This document shows positions 8,044 to 16,391 of a stretch of DNA of 64,000 bases, piece after piece. Source of the stretch: Olivibacter sp. SDN3. GTDB taxonomy: Bacteria; Bacteroidota; Bacteroidia; Sphingobacteriales; Sphingobacteriaceae. The notes beneath the pieces are model-generated. The model was not told the origin of the DNA, made no database searches, and saw only the letters and a program-made list of their open reading frames with translations. The DNA is taken from positions 2,356,001 to 2,420,000 of the forward strand of contig NZ_CP060497.1 of the NCBI RefSeq assembly GCF_014334135.1, given 5' to 3'. The translations under genes were made by a program, and so were the position numbers. Numbering within the stretch: the stretch's first letter is position 1; every line of letters starts with the position of its first letter.

Positions 8044-9270
8044 TTATTGCAAATCTAACACCATTCTTCCCGGAAACCAAATGGCTAATTTCTGTGCTGT
8101 TGTTCCCCAATTGGCCAGTGGCATCGTCCATTTCTTCTTAATGTTTTTATGGGCTAGATAGATCAGTTTCAATAACGCCATATCTGAAGTGAAGGCACCT
8201 TTAGTTTTAGTGACCTTACGGACCTGGCGATGGAATCCCTCGATCGTATTGGTGGTGTAGATCAATTTTCGGATGGATTTATCGTATCGGAAATAGGTGG
8301 TCAGACGATCCCAGTTACGCCGCCAGGAGTCGATGACCACCGGATACTTTTCACCCCATTTATCCTGAAGTTCATCCATCCGCAATCCGGCAAGATCCAA
8401 TGTGTCAGCCCGGTAGACAGGCTTTAGATCGCTCATAAACTCCTTTTGGTCCTTACTGGCCACATACTTTAAGCTATTCCGGATCTGGTGCACGATACAG
8501 GTCTGTACTTCGGTATCGGGAAAAACACCCTGTATTGCTTCTGAAAACCCTTTTAGGTTATCGATACAGGCAATTAAGATATCCTCTACACCTCGGTTCT
8601 GTAAGTCCGTCAGTACGCTCAGCCAAAAGTTAGCCCCCTCACTCTCCGAAACATACATCCCTAATAAATGCTTATGTCCGTTTCGGTCAACGCCAAGGAT
8701 ATTGTATACAGCCCGAGAAACAAAACGATGGTCTTCTTTCACCTTGTAGTGCATGGCATCCATCCAAACAATCGTATAAAGAGAATCCAGGCTTCGTGAT
8801 TGCCATTCCCTGACCTGGGGAATAATCTTATCGGTAATCGAAGAAAGTGTACTGTGGCTGATATCCGTATCGTACATCTCCTTGATGTGGTTGGAAATAT
8901 CCCGAAAACTCATACCCAAGCCATACATGCCTAAAATCTTCTTCTCTAGGCTCTCAGCTAAAATCGTCTCCCGTTTCTTAACGAGTTGGGGCTCGAAATT
9001 GGATCGACGATCACGGGGAGTATCGATATCGATCGTACCCTCAGAAGTCCGAATCTGCTTACTGGACTTGCCGTTACGCCGATTACCACCGGAGCGTTGG
9101 GCTTCGTCCATATGGCTCTCCATTTCAGCTTCCAACGCGGCTTCTAAAAATTTCTTCATTAAAGGAGCAAAAGCTCCGTTCTTGCCATAAAGTGATTCTC
9201 CGCTGCGTAACTGTTCCAGAGCTTTATCCTTCATGGACTCAAAATCAAAATCGCTTTCTTTAATACTCAT
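8044..9270 (-). CDS. IS256-family (mutator-type) transposase
   Basis: A DDE transposase of 408 aa when started at the ATG 9270 (MSIKESDFDFES). An upstream in-frame ATG at 9315 would add 15 residues but lies inside the terminal repeat. The catalytic residues lie in IVWMDAMH, IACIDNLKGF and TTNTIEGFHRQVRK, and the CIVHQIRNSLKYV motif between the second and third is characteristic of the family. The length is normal and no frameshift is seen, so the element may be active. Confidence 0.95.
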   Translation of the reverse strand: MSIKESDFDFESMKDKALEQLRSGESLYGKNGAFAPLMKKFLEAALEAEMESHMDEAQRSGGNRRNGKSSKQIRTSEGTIDIDTPRDRRSNFEPQLVKKRETILAESLEKKILGMYGLGMSFRDISNHIKEMYDTDISHSTLSSITDKIIPQVREWQSRSLDSLYTIVWMDAMHYKVKEDHRFVSRAVYNILGVDRNGHKHLLGMYVSESEGANFWLSVLTDLQNRGVEDILIACIDNLKGFSEAIQGVFPDTEVQTCIVHQIRNSLKYVASKDQKEFMSDLKPVYRADTLDLAGLRMDELQDKWGEKYPVVIDSWRRNWDRLTTYFRYDKSIRKLIYTTNTIEGFHRQVRKVTKTKGAFTSDMALLKLIYLAHKNIKKKWTMPLANWGTTAQKLAIWFPGRMVLDLQ

Positions 9271-9374
9271 AATTACTATGTCAAAAATAATACTTCTATT
9301 TATTATCCTTGACACAGTCTATTTTACAGTCTCAACATTGATTTTCTACCTGTCATATTTAGCTATAAGTTTTG

Positions 9375-9767
9375 CTATTTAACTGACTTTGTACTTATTG
9401 AAATTCTTCCATCTATAAGCGTGACCGTTATTTTTATTTCCTCACCAGATCCTGCATTTTGTTGAACTGTATATATTTCTGACACATTTAATTCTTCAAA
9501 TGTTTTTGTAATTTCATCACTATATGCCGTCTTTCGCTTATTCACTTCTTCCAATGATTTTAGCAAGGCACGTTGTGTTTCTTCGGAGCTCTTTAAAGCA
9601 TCGTATTTTTTTGCATCAATTGATTTTCTGTGATTAACTTTTGGGTCTTCAAAAACCTCTTTATTCAATTTTTCAATCAAGCTCTTAATTGCTGCCAGTT
9701 TGGCTTCCACATCTTTACTTTCCACGGAAGACGAAAGGAGATTTAATACGTTTGTGTGTACGCTCAT
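9375..9767 (-). CDS. Small coiled-coil protein of unknown function
   Basis: A 130-aa, highly charged, mostly helical protein without signal peptide or membrane segment. Residues 15-95 are rich in Leu/Lys/Glu heptads (for example AAIKSLIEKLNKEVFED and SLEEVNKRKTAYSDE). The last 25 residues look like beta strands (EIKITVTLIDGRISIST). I do not recognise the family. It ends 34 nt from the right target duplication of the IS256 element, so the element may separate it from an earlier neighbour. Confidence 0.55.
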   Translation of the reverse strand: MSVHTNVLNLLSSSVESKDVEAKLAAIKSLIEKLNKEVFEDPKVNHRKSIDAKKYDALKSSEETQRALLKSLEEVNKRKTAYSDEITKTFEELNVSEIYTVQQNAGSGEEIKITVTLIDGRISISTKSVK

Positions 9768-10278
9768 AATATATGTATATTACATTTACACAAATGTAAC
9801 CGTTATATGGCGTAGATGGTATAAATAGTTTCTAACACTCTGTAGCAAATTTGTTAAAAGTTAAATACTTGTAGATTGTATGATGACAACTAAAATTTTA
9901 TTGAACCATGGTAGCGCATTTAATAATAGATGGTGAAGACCTGAAGGTTTGGGAGTCGTTTCACGCGATGGGAAAGCTAACACATACGATAAGCATATGC
10001 AGTATTTGCAGGCCAATTTTTACGATACAAATAAACCTGTTGGGTATTAACTTAGCAATGGGTTACTAATTTAAAAGAACCGTAATACAGCACAGATGTG
10101 CCAAGCAAGATTTGGCCGCTTTGAGTGTTCTTAAATTAAACTAAGATCAAGACGTTGGTTTTATATACAACATGCCCAGCGTTTTTAAACTAGTTAGATT
10201 AAGAGATACTATTTATTGGCAGCATAAGTAAAGGGATGATGGTAATTGATTTTTCCTGTTTTTTCACTTCTAAATTTT
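9768..10278. other. Intergenic stretch with a possible frameshifted remnant
   Basis: No intact gene. An ATG at 9908 opens MVAHLIIDGEDLKVWESFHA. A neighbouring frame continues as DKHMQYLQANFYDTNKPVGY and stops near 10050. Together they look like a short decayed gene of unknown family. The rest holds nothing I recognise. Confidence 0.3.
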
Positions 10279-10294
10279 CTAGACTATAGTCTAG
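10279..10294. repeat. Perfect 16-bp palindrome at the edge of a gene remnant
   Basis: CTAGACTATAGTCTAG is fully self-complementary and sits directly where the recognisable macrolide phosphotransferase sequence begins. It may mark the deletion or recombination breakpoint, or be a protein-binding site. Confidence 0.5.
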
Positions 10295-10295
10295 G

Positions 10296-10648
10296 TTGGA
10301 TAATGACAGTCTCTGGCCGGATTTTACCGTCTTATTCACGGTGATTTGTATGCAGGCCATGTCTCGGCAGCGAAAGAAGGTATAGTCAGCGGTATCATAG
10401 ATTGGTCGGAAGCACAGGTCAGTGACCCGTCTATCGATTTTTCAGGCCATATTCCCGTCTTCGGTGAAGAAAGTCTCAAAGTGTTGATTACTGAATACGA
10501 AAAGCTGGGCGGTAGCGTGTGGAACAGTTTGTTCAAACAAGCAGTAGAGCGACATGCGGCCGCTCCTTTGAGTTATGGCATTTTTGCCATAGAAGCCGGT
10601 AAAGATATGCATATTGAAGCGGCTAAAGCACAGCTCGGTAAGGTGTAA
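10296..10648 (+). pseudogene. Truncated, frameshifted macrolide 2'-phosphotransferase-like gene
   Basis: One frame reads LDNDSLWPDFTVL from 10296. After a one-base shift near 10330 the next frame reads LIHGDLYAGHV and GIIDWSEAQVSDPSIDFSGH, ending at 10648. HGDLYAGHV holds the catalytic Asp, and IDWSEAQVSDP holds the Mg-binding DxD-equivalent segment of Mph/APH-type kinases. About 110 C-terminal residues remain of roughly 300. The N-terminal ATP-binding lobe is gone, so it cannot confer resistance. A hairpin terminator follows. Confidence 0.75.
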
Positions 10649-10665
10649 GAAGTAAATACTGAGAG

Positions 10666-10692
10666 CAAAGTATGTCTAAAAGACATGCTTTG
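10666..10692 (+). terminator. Rho-independent terminator after the mph remnant
   Basis: CAAAGTATGTCT (10666-10677), AAA, then AGACATGCTTTG (10681-10692) form a 12-bp stem with one G-U pair. TTTATTTA follows directly. It lies 18 nt after the stop codon of the remnant. Confidence 0.7.
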
Positions 10693-10861
10693 TTTATTTA
10701 ACAAAATTTTATTAAGGCGGCTTAAAATTTTCACATTTCCTTTTTGGTCTAATAATCGAAATTCAAACGGATGTTGTATTTTTGATACTGTAGTTGGAAA
10801 ACGAATCTTTCGACGCATTTCATATTACTGTGATTAATTTTAAACAGATTTATAAAACGAC

Positions 10862-12001
10862 ATGCATCATATCAAATTGTATTTAACTGCAGTAATATTG
10901 ATTTGGGGTTGCCGCACCAACGCGCAAGAATACCACACAACTTTTGACATACGTGTATTGCACCCTCCGCAGTTGGTAACAATTGACGGAAAGCAATCGG
11001 CCTACTATGAGCTTTTCATAACCAATTTTGCCGCAGACACGCTCGCCATTAACAAGCTTGCCGTTTTCAATGGACTGGACTCAACAGAGGTCCTATCTTT
11101 AACAGGAAAAGAATTACTTAATCAGATAACCCCGGTGGGCCAACTTACTTTCGAAAGGAAGGGGGTACTATATCCTGGATTATCAGCAATATTATATTTG
11201 GAACTCTCCATTTCTGGTGGTCAAACAATATCTCATCTATCCCATCTGTTGGAGTATAGCTTTTTGCCAACTGAATCTGGGCAGGTTAGAACAGTCAGCG
11301 GCGCCAGCGTCAATTTGTTATCTCAGTCGCCAACAGTTTTCGGCCCCCCGCTTAAAGGCGGACCTTGGGTAGCCCTGTACGAGCCTTCTTGGGAGCGGGG
11401 TCATCGAAAGGTCATTTATACCGTTGATGGACAAGCGTGTATTCCGGGTCGCTTCGCGATAGACTTTATGTTGTTGGATGAGCAGGGGAAATATGCTAAG
11501 GGCAATAATGATCAAATTACCAACTGGTATGGCTATGGCTTAGATGTGCTAGCGGTTTCTGATGGTGTTGTGATCATCAGCAAAGATGATTTTCCTGAGA
11601 GCCCTACACTTTCCGATCATCCTAAAATTCCTGCAGAAAAGGCAACCGGCAACTATGTGTGTTTGAAAATCGATTCAGGAAAGTATGTTTTTTATGAACA
11701 TCTTAAACCGGGGAGCCTGCGTGTAAAAGCAGGCCAACGGGTAGAAAAGGGCGAAGTAATTGCTTCTCTTGGCTTCACTGGTCAAACTACTGGGCCCCAT
11801 CTGCACCTTCATCTTGCCGACAGACCATCTCCATTGGGCGCTGAGGGCTTACCATTTGTATTTGAACAATTTGGTTCGCTGGGCACCTACACAGATTTTG
11901 GTCTATTGGGTAAAACACCATGGACACCTAATAAAGGTAATCGACAATTCTTGTTATTAGACGAACGGCCAGGACCGAATACTGTCGTAAAATTCGATTA
12001 A
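10862..12001 (+). CDS. Exported M23-family (LytM-like) peptidase
   Basis: A 379-aa protein with a signal peptide (about residues 1-22, ending NAQ), a beta-rich N-terminal domain to about residue 170 and a C-terminal LytM fold. The HLH zinc motif is visible in TGPHLHLHL (His313, His315, His317). The preceding GYVEKG-like lipoyl turn appears as VKAGQRVEKGEVIASLG. The first motif, normally HxGxD, reads YGYGLD, so the first His ligand is a Tyr. The same region keeps the Asp. This could be a variant metal site or a non-hydrolytic peptidoglycan-binding protein. It stands alone between decayed genes. Confidence 0.85.
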   Translation: MHHIKLYLTAVILIWGCRTNAQEYHTTFDIRVLHPPQLVTIDGKQSAYYELFITNFAADTLAINKLAVFNGLDSTEVLSLTGKELLNQITPVGQLTFERKGVLYPGLSAILYLELSISGGQTISHLSHLLEYSFLPTESGQVRTVSGASVNLLSQSPTVFGPPLKGGPWVALYEPSWERGHRKVIYTVDGQACIPGRFAIDFMLLDEQGKYAKGNNDQITNWYGYGLDVLAVSDGVVIISKDDFPESPTLSDHPKIPAEKATGNYVCLKIDSGKYVFYEHLKPGSLRVKAGQRVEKGEVIASLGFTGQTTGPHLHLHLADRPSPLGAEGLPFVFEQFGSLGTYTDFGLLGKTPWTPNKGNRQFLLLDERPGPNTVVKFD

Positions 12002-12009
12002 GATGATGA

Positions 12010-12119
12010 TTGGAGCTGAATTCCTGCACTTTACTCGGGGTATAGCCGAAATGTTTTTTGAAGGCAGAAGAGAAGTGTGATAAAACCCCTCTTTCAAGCA
12101 ACCCTCTGCCAATTTCCAC
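12010..12119 (-). pseudogene. C-terminal fragment of an AraC-family regulator
   Basis: The minus strand reads SHFSSAFKKHFGYTPSKV, the last helix of the second helix-turn-helix of AraC proteins, where HFS..FKK..G.TP is invariant. The rest of the domain and the sensor half are not found upstream; the frame there (to about 12190) has no recognisable AraC sequence. The frame also runs on into the 3' end of the M23 gene. Confidence 0.6.
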
Positions 12120-12267
12120 TTCTTTTCCTTGATTAGCTAATATACCGGTTCCAAACGGTGCCGCAACATTACCTGTCGCTCATTGAAATAGCCAAAATAG
12201 CATCTCTCTGCGTTGTCTTATCTACAAATTCAATCACGCCAGATAGGGAGAAAATTTAATCCCTTTT

Positions 12268-13079
12268 TTAAAGAATAATATCATTAGGGGCAAAACGTGC
12301 ATAGGGCACCCACTGAAATGTCGAATCACTTGTTCCTATATGCCCCAGCCCTGGCCAAGGCAGGTGATAACCTAACGCCCAATTTCCCGATACTGCAAGT
12401 TCCTGCAAAAGTTTCTTTCTCGATGTGATCGCTAAGTCAATATCCGTATCGCCGGAGAACTTCCACTCTGGGTGTGGAAACAGCAAAACGTCCGAGTGTA
12501 ACTAGGTCAGCCATGAAAACCAAGTTGCCACTGCCACTATGGATCGTCGTCAAAGTCATTCCAAGTGTATGAACTTGTGCCCTTTGGAAAGAAAAGCGCC
12601 CATACAATGGTGTTCCGTGGCTGAAATAACTTGTCTTTGTCTCTATGCGATCCAAGATATGCTTTATAGGAGGAAGCAGCATTTCCAGAAATTCAGGCAT
12701 TTCGGAAAGCCCGCTCTTCTTGAAGTCCGCCAGCTCAGCCCGCATCCAAAAATCGAACTCTTCATGTGCTATATGGTGCCTGGCATTCGGATAGACGAGA
12801 GCACCGTTTTTATCGACTAAACCGCCAATATGGTCGGGATGTGCATGGGAAATCAAAATATCGGTAATCTGTGGCGGGCCGAAATCAGCCAATTGGAACT
12901 AACTTGTCTTTTGTCCTTACCAAGGGGACATTCATCGCCATATCTACATATTCGTCTGATCGAAAGTTGGCTTTCAGTAGTACTTTTAAAGCCGAAAGAT
13001 CTGCACTGGGAGAATACCTATCAATGTTCTTATCCCGGATAAATCCATCTGACAAAATAAAAACTTCCAGTTCGTTCAT
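12268..13079 (-). pseudogene. Decayed metallo-beta-lactamase-fold hydrolase
   Basis: Three successive frames give one MBL-fold protein. Residues from 13079 read MNELEVFILSDGFIRDKN to VRTKDKLV. Then comes a jump near 12885 to LADFGPPQITDILISHAHPD (the HxHxDH zinc motif), which continues to LVFMADLVTLGRFAV, with a frameshift near 12480 to HPEWKFSGDTDIDLA, ending at 12268. About 20 residues before the zinc motif, including the usual DTG turn, are missing. It was probably an exported hydrolase or lactonase-like protein; the N-terminal signal sequence is also gone. Confidence 0.75.
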
Positions 13080-13121
13080 CCTTATCTTTTGGAAACCCGC
13101 CTGACCATATTTAGTACGACA

Positions 13122-13262
13122 TTACTCCTCCGGCTTCCGTGCGAACATAAAAGCAGACCAGAACTGTGAGCTAATCGATAGTGCAATACCTGGGTTTATG
13201 TAAAAGTCGACGGTGATACCGTGAAATTCAGTAAATCGTAGCGTAAACCCATTAAAATCAAA
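13122..13262 (-). pseudogene. Unrecognised 46-codon fragment
   Basis: An open frame without a start codon reads GFTLRFTEFHGITVDFYINP and then SQFWSAFMFARKPEE before a TAA at 13122-13124. The composition looks like real protein (alternating strands) and it ends just upstream of the MBL remnant, in the same direction. I cannot name the family. It may be the tail of a gene lost between the hydrolase at 13285 and the MBL gene. Confidence 0.3.
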
Positions 13263-13284
13263 TTATATCAAATTGATCATTGCA

Positions 13285-14154
13285 TTACTTAGGCAATGTC
13301 ACTATAAAATCCATGATATCTGTGCTAATTTCTGTTACATTTGTTTCAAGAGCGAAATGACCGGTGTCGTAAAATTTCACAATGGCATCAGGAAGATCCT
13401 TTTTGTAGGCTTCCGCCCCCACAGGTAGAAAGAACGGATCTTTGTTTCCCCATACCGCTAATAACCTTGGACGGTAGGTTCGGAAATAGTTGTGAAATTT
13501 TGGATACAGCGCGACGTTGGTCCTGTAGTCTTTCAGTAAATCCAACTGTATCTCAACATTCCCAGGCCTGTCAAGAAAATACTGATCAAGTGTATAGCTT
13601 TCCGGAGCAATCAGTGATGGATCTGATACACCTGCATGATATTGATACCATGTGGCCGTTTTAGAAACAAAATCCCTAAGTGCATCCCGGTTTACCAGGG
13701 AAGCATCTTGCCAGTATTTTTGGATCGGGTTCCAGTCCTTGCTTAAACCTTCTTTATATGCATTACCATTTTGGGATATTATACCGGTAATTTTTTCTGG
13801 ATTGGCCATAGCTAGTCTGTATCCAACCGGAGCCCCATAATCAAACACATAAACGGCAAAGCGTTTCATTCTAAGCTTGTCGACAAATGATTGCATGGTA
13901 CTAGCAAGGTTGTCGAAAGTATATTTGAACCTATCATGATCCGGAGCATCAGAGTAGCCGAATCCGGGAAGATCAGGGGCAAGAATATGATATTTTTTGC
14001 TCAGGATTGGAATCAGGTTTCTGAACATGTGCGATGATGTGGGATATCCGTGCAGTAAAAGGATGGTTGGCGCATCCGCTGCCCCAGCTTCCCGGTAAAA
14101 TAAATTTAACCCGTTTACCTCTATATTGCGGAAGTGAACTGAAGTGTTTTTCAT
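13285..14154 (-). CDS. Alpha/beta hydrolase with Asp nucleophile (epoxide hydrolase/haloalkane dehalogenase-like)
   Basis: A 289-aa alpha/beta hydrolase. The oxyanion HG dipeptide is in LLLHGYPTS (residues 33-41). The nucleophile elbow reads VFDYGAP, placing Asp105 where serine hydrolases have Ser, as in haloalkane dehalogenases and epoxide hydrolases. The acid is Asp239 (GNKDPFF) and the base His266 (TGHFALE). A cap domain lies around residues 130-210. No signal peptide is present. A LysR regulator is divergently transcribed 198 bp away and is the likely controller. The substrate may be an epoxide, halide or similar electrophile. Confidence 0.88.
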   Translation of the reverse strand: MKNTSVHFRNIEVNGLNLFYREAGAADAPTILLLHGYPTSSHMFRNLIPILSKKYHILAPDLPGFGYSDAPDHDRFKYTFDNLASTMQSFVDKLRMKRFAVYVFDYGAPVGYRLAMANPEKITGIISQNGNAYKEGLSKDWNPIQKYWQDASLVNRDALRDFVSKTATWYQYHAGVSDPSLIAPESYTLDQYFLDRPGNVEIQLDLLKDYRTNVALYPKFHNYFRTYRPRLLAVWGNKDPFFLPVGAEAYKKDLPDAIVKFYDTGHFALETNVTEISTDIMDFIVTLPK

Positions 14155-14157
14155 AGC

Positions 14158-14259
14158 TTAATTATTTAAGTTTGACTGTTGATTTGACCGTGCCTCAGCA
14201 TTGCTGGTTAAAAACAGATTAAGTAGTAGGCCGACAAAACGAATTGATACTTTTTCCAT
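14158..14259 (-). CDS. Short signal-peptide-like ORF upstream of the hydrolase
   Basis: A 33-codon frame from the ATG at 14259 to TAA at 14158-14160 reads MEKVSIRFVGLLLNLFLTSN followed by AEARSNQQ. It looks like an export signal with little mature protein. It stops 3 nt before the hydrolase start (14154), so it could be a leader peptide or the head of a deleted exported protein. Confidence 0.3.
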   Translation of the reverse strand: MEKVSIRFVGLLLNLFLTSNAEARSNQQSNLNN

Positions 14260-14317
14260 ATTCTTTTTTGATGAATCGAAATTAAGTATGATATTTGATT
14301 AGTTAAAACGATTATTT

Positions 14318-14334
14318 GTGATATATTAAATCAC
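14318..14334. promoter_or_regulatory. Probable LysR-type operator
   Basis: GTGAT (14318-14322) and ATCAC (14330-14334) form a dyad with a 7-bp A/T spacer. It lies 18 bp before the LysR start codon, in the divergent region with the hydrolase, which is the usual place of an autoregulatory LysR box. Confidence 0.5.
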
Positions 14335-14352
14335 TTTTTATGATTAATTCGG

Positions 14353-15219
14353 ATGAATATCAATGACCTGAAAATATTTGAAGCCGTAGTGGCTAAAGGC
14401 AGTTTTACAAAAGCGGCGGCGGCTATGTTCACCGTTCAATCAAATGTCACTGCTAGAATTAAAAGCTTGGAAGAAGAGTTCGGCACACAACTTTTTACCC
14501 GATCATCCCGGAAAGTGGAGCTCACACCCAACGGGCGAACCCTGTTGCACTACTGTAAGCAGATCGGGCACCTGGTTGAAGAGGTTAAAAATAACATCCA
14601 AAACAGTAACAAGGTCAGCGGAAGTCTAAAAATTGGTTGTATAGAAACGACCATGGCATTGAAAGCACCGGAGATACTCAACCGTTTTGAAGAGGATTAT
14701 CCTCAAGTTGAATTGGAATTTAAGTCGGCTATGCGGAATGACCTGATAAATGATGTTCTGAACCATAAGCTTCATGCCGCGTTTGTATCAGCACCTGTTA
14801 AAGTTAACGGACTTGAGCAGATCAGTATCAAAGAGGAACAATTAATTATTCTAACAGCTTCAAACGGTCCAAAGATAAACGAGTTATTGTCGAAGCAGCC
14901 TTTAAAAATTATTGTGTTTGAAGAGGGATGCATTTTTAGGGTACGGCTGGAATCTTGGTTAAGTTCCAAGGGGATTGTTCATTATAAACGCACTGTACTT
15001 AACTCGATAGAGGGCATTATCAATTTTGTTGAAGCCGGGCTCGGCATTAGTTTACTGCCGGAAGAAGTGGTTTCCAGATATTATTACAGAAGGAGCTTAA
15101 CAACCCATAGTTTGAACCGACAATTAGGCACTATGAACACCGTATTGGTTTTTCGTAAGGATATGCAGCAGTCGCGGGCGTTGAAAGCATTTATCGATCT
15201 GTATTCTTCATCGGTATAG
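14353..15219 (+). CDS. LysR-family transcriptional regulator
   Basis: A 288-aa LysR regulator of normal length. The winged helix-turn-helix is at residues 1-60 (FEAVVAKGSFTKAAAAMF, then SNVTARIKSLEEEFGTQLF). The effector-binding domain of type-2 periplasmic-binding fold runs from about residue 88 to the end, with the conserved GLGISLLPEE near residue 235. It is divergent from the Asp-nucleophile hydrolase at 13285-14154 with a dyad between them, so it probably activates that gene in answer to its substrate. Confidence 0.93.
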   Translation: MNINDLKIFEAVVAKGSFTKAAAAMFTVQSNVTARIKSLEEEFGTQLFTRSSRKVELTPNGRTLLHYCKQIGHLVEEVKNNIQNSNKVSGSLKIGCIETTMALKAPEILNRFEEDYPQVELEFKSAMRNDLINDVLNHKLHAAFVSAPVKVNGLEQISIKEEQLIILTASNGPKINELLSKQPLKIIVFEEGCIFRVRLESWLSSKGIVHYKRTVLNSIEGIINFVEAGLGISLLPEEVVSRYYYRRSLTTHSLNRQLGTMNTVLVFRKDMQQSRALKAFIDLYSSSV

Positions 15220-15364
15220 TCTTGAGATTCGAGCTTTCATTCCAAAACGGAATAACATGTTCACTATTTTGCCTGTTGCTATTTCTAGTTTTACGGATGA
15301 GCCCCGCAGTCATTCCTTCATCACTCTGACCGCAGGTAAATTGAATAAGAAACCTTGTTTTCGT

Positions 15365-16252
15365 TCACACCTGCCGTCCTATAACCTTGGTAATAGCAGC
15401 AAGCTCTTCGTTGCCTAAACCATTTTGATCTGCTGTCTCAAGAATAGTTTTAAGTATTTGCGGAAATTCCTGAATAACATTAAGCTCTTGGAAGCTGTTG
15501 GCAATCCGTTGGGTGGCAGCAACACTGATTGGTAATGGGCTCTGCGTGATCTTATAATTTCCACCGTCTATAACCCCGATCTCGTATTGGAAGAACTCAG
15601 TAAAACCGGGCGTAATCTCACCTATAATACTACTATAATCAGCTAAATTCAACCCGTATTCTTGGCTAAGTTTTACGCCATAGATTAAACCTATATAAGA
15701 ACCATAGAGCCAGGTAAGCGTTGCCAGATCCATAGCTGATGAGGCTGCTGCTTTTTCGCTTAAGTGCCTAAAATTACCCGCAAGTATATTAAGCGTTATT
15801 TTGTGTTGTGTAAAGGCTCCCCTCTCTCCCGAAACGAGGATTGTAGTGCTTTCCAGTCCCATCTGATCGGGGGCCACTTGGATAGCACCATTAAGATAGT
15901 GCCCTCCATGAGAAGAAATAGTCTTTTCGATTTCGGTGGCTTCTTTCGGGCTTCCAGTAGTAAAGTTGACAATAGTTCTGCCACTATAGATGCCTTCGTC
16001 TTGTACACTTCCAAGTATTTCGCATGTACCTTGATTGTCATAGACAATTATAATGCTCAACGGGCTGGCAGCTATAGCTGCTTCGGCGTGATCGACCTCT
16101 ACAACACCTCCCAGTCCTGCCGCTTTTCCTTTTGTACGATTCCATACGGTTACTTGATAACCTGCATCAACATATAGCTGAACAATTTTACGCCCCATTT
16201 GTCCCAATCCTATAACGGATATTTTACCACCTGTTTGCTTTGTCGCTTTCAT
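15365..16252 (-). CDS. NAD(P)-dependent oxidoreductase (imine reductase/6PGDH-like)
   Basis: A 295-aa protein from the ATG at 16252 (MKATKQTGGKISVIGLGQMG). A longer frame upstream antisense to the HxlR gene is not used. The dinucleotide motif is GLGQMGRKI, and WNRTKGKA suggests NADP preference. Residues 165-295 form the helical dimerisation domain typical of imine reductases and beta-hydroxyacid dehydrogenases (SAMDLATLTWLYGSYIGLIYG). It lacks the catalytic Lys motif of typical hydroxyacid dehydrogenases as far as I can see, which favours the imine-reductase-like group. It is divergent from an HxlR regulator. Confidence 0.85.
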   Translation of the reverse strand: MKATKQTGGKISVIGLGQMGRKIVQLYVDAGYQVTVWNRTKGKAAGLGGVVEVDHAEAAIAASPLSIIIVYDNQGTCEILGSVQDEGIYSGRTIVNFTTGSPKEATEIEKTISSHGGHYLNGAIQVAPDQMGLESTTILVSGERGAFTQHKITLNILAGNFRHLSEKAAASSAMDLATLTWLYGSYIGLIYGVKLSQEYGLNLADYSSIIGEITPGFTEFFQYEIGVIDGGNYKITQSPLPISVAATQRIANSFQELNVIQEFPQILKTILETADQNGLGNEELAAITKVIGRQV

Positions 16253-16391
16253 CTTGTTTACGTTTTGATTTGGAACAAAGGTCAGATAAACAGAAAAGGA
16301 GAACAATAACCGAAAAAAGATTCGGTATCGAGATCCGGCTATTGATGGAATTGGGTATCTTTGGATAGTACTGCTTAAAACTATATCAATC

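Larger units (their letters stand above)
7975..9333. mobile_element. Complete IS256-family insertion sequence (1359 bp)
   Basis: The ends form 26-bp imperfect inverted repeats with 21 matches: GGGAGTGTAAAAC at 7975 onward, and GAGACTGTAAAAT read inward from 9333. The element is flanked by an identical 8-bp duplication AACATTGA at 7967-7974 and 9334-9341, the normal length for IS256. It carries one intact transposase and a 42-bp palindrome inside the left end. The exact duplication indicates a fairly recent insertion with no later rearrangement. Confidence 0.93.
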
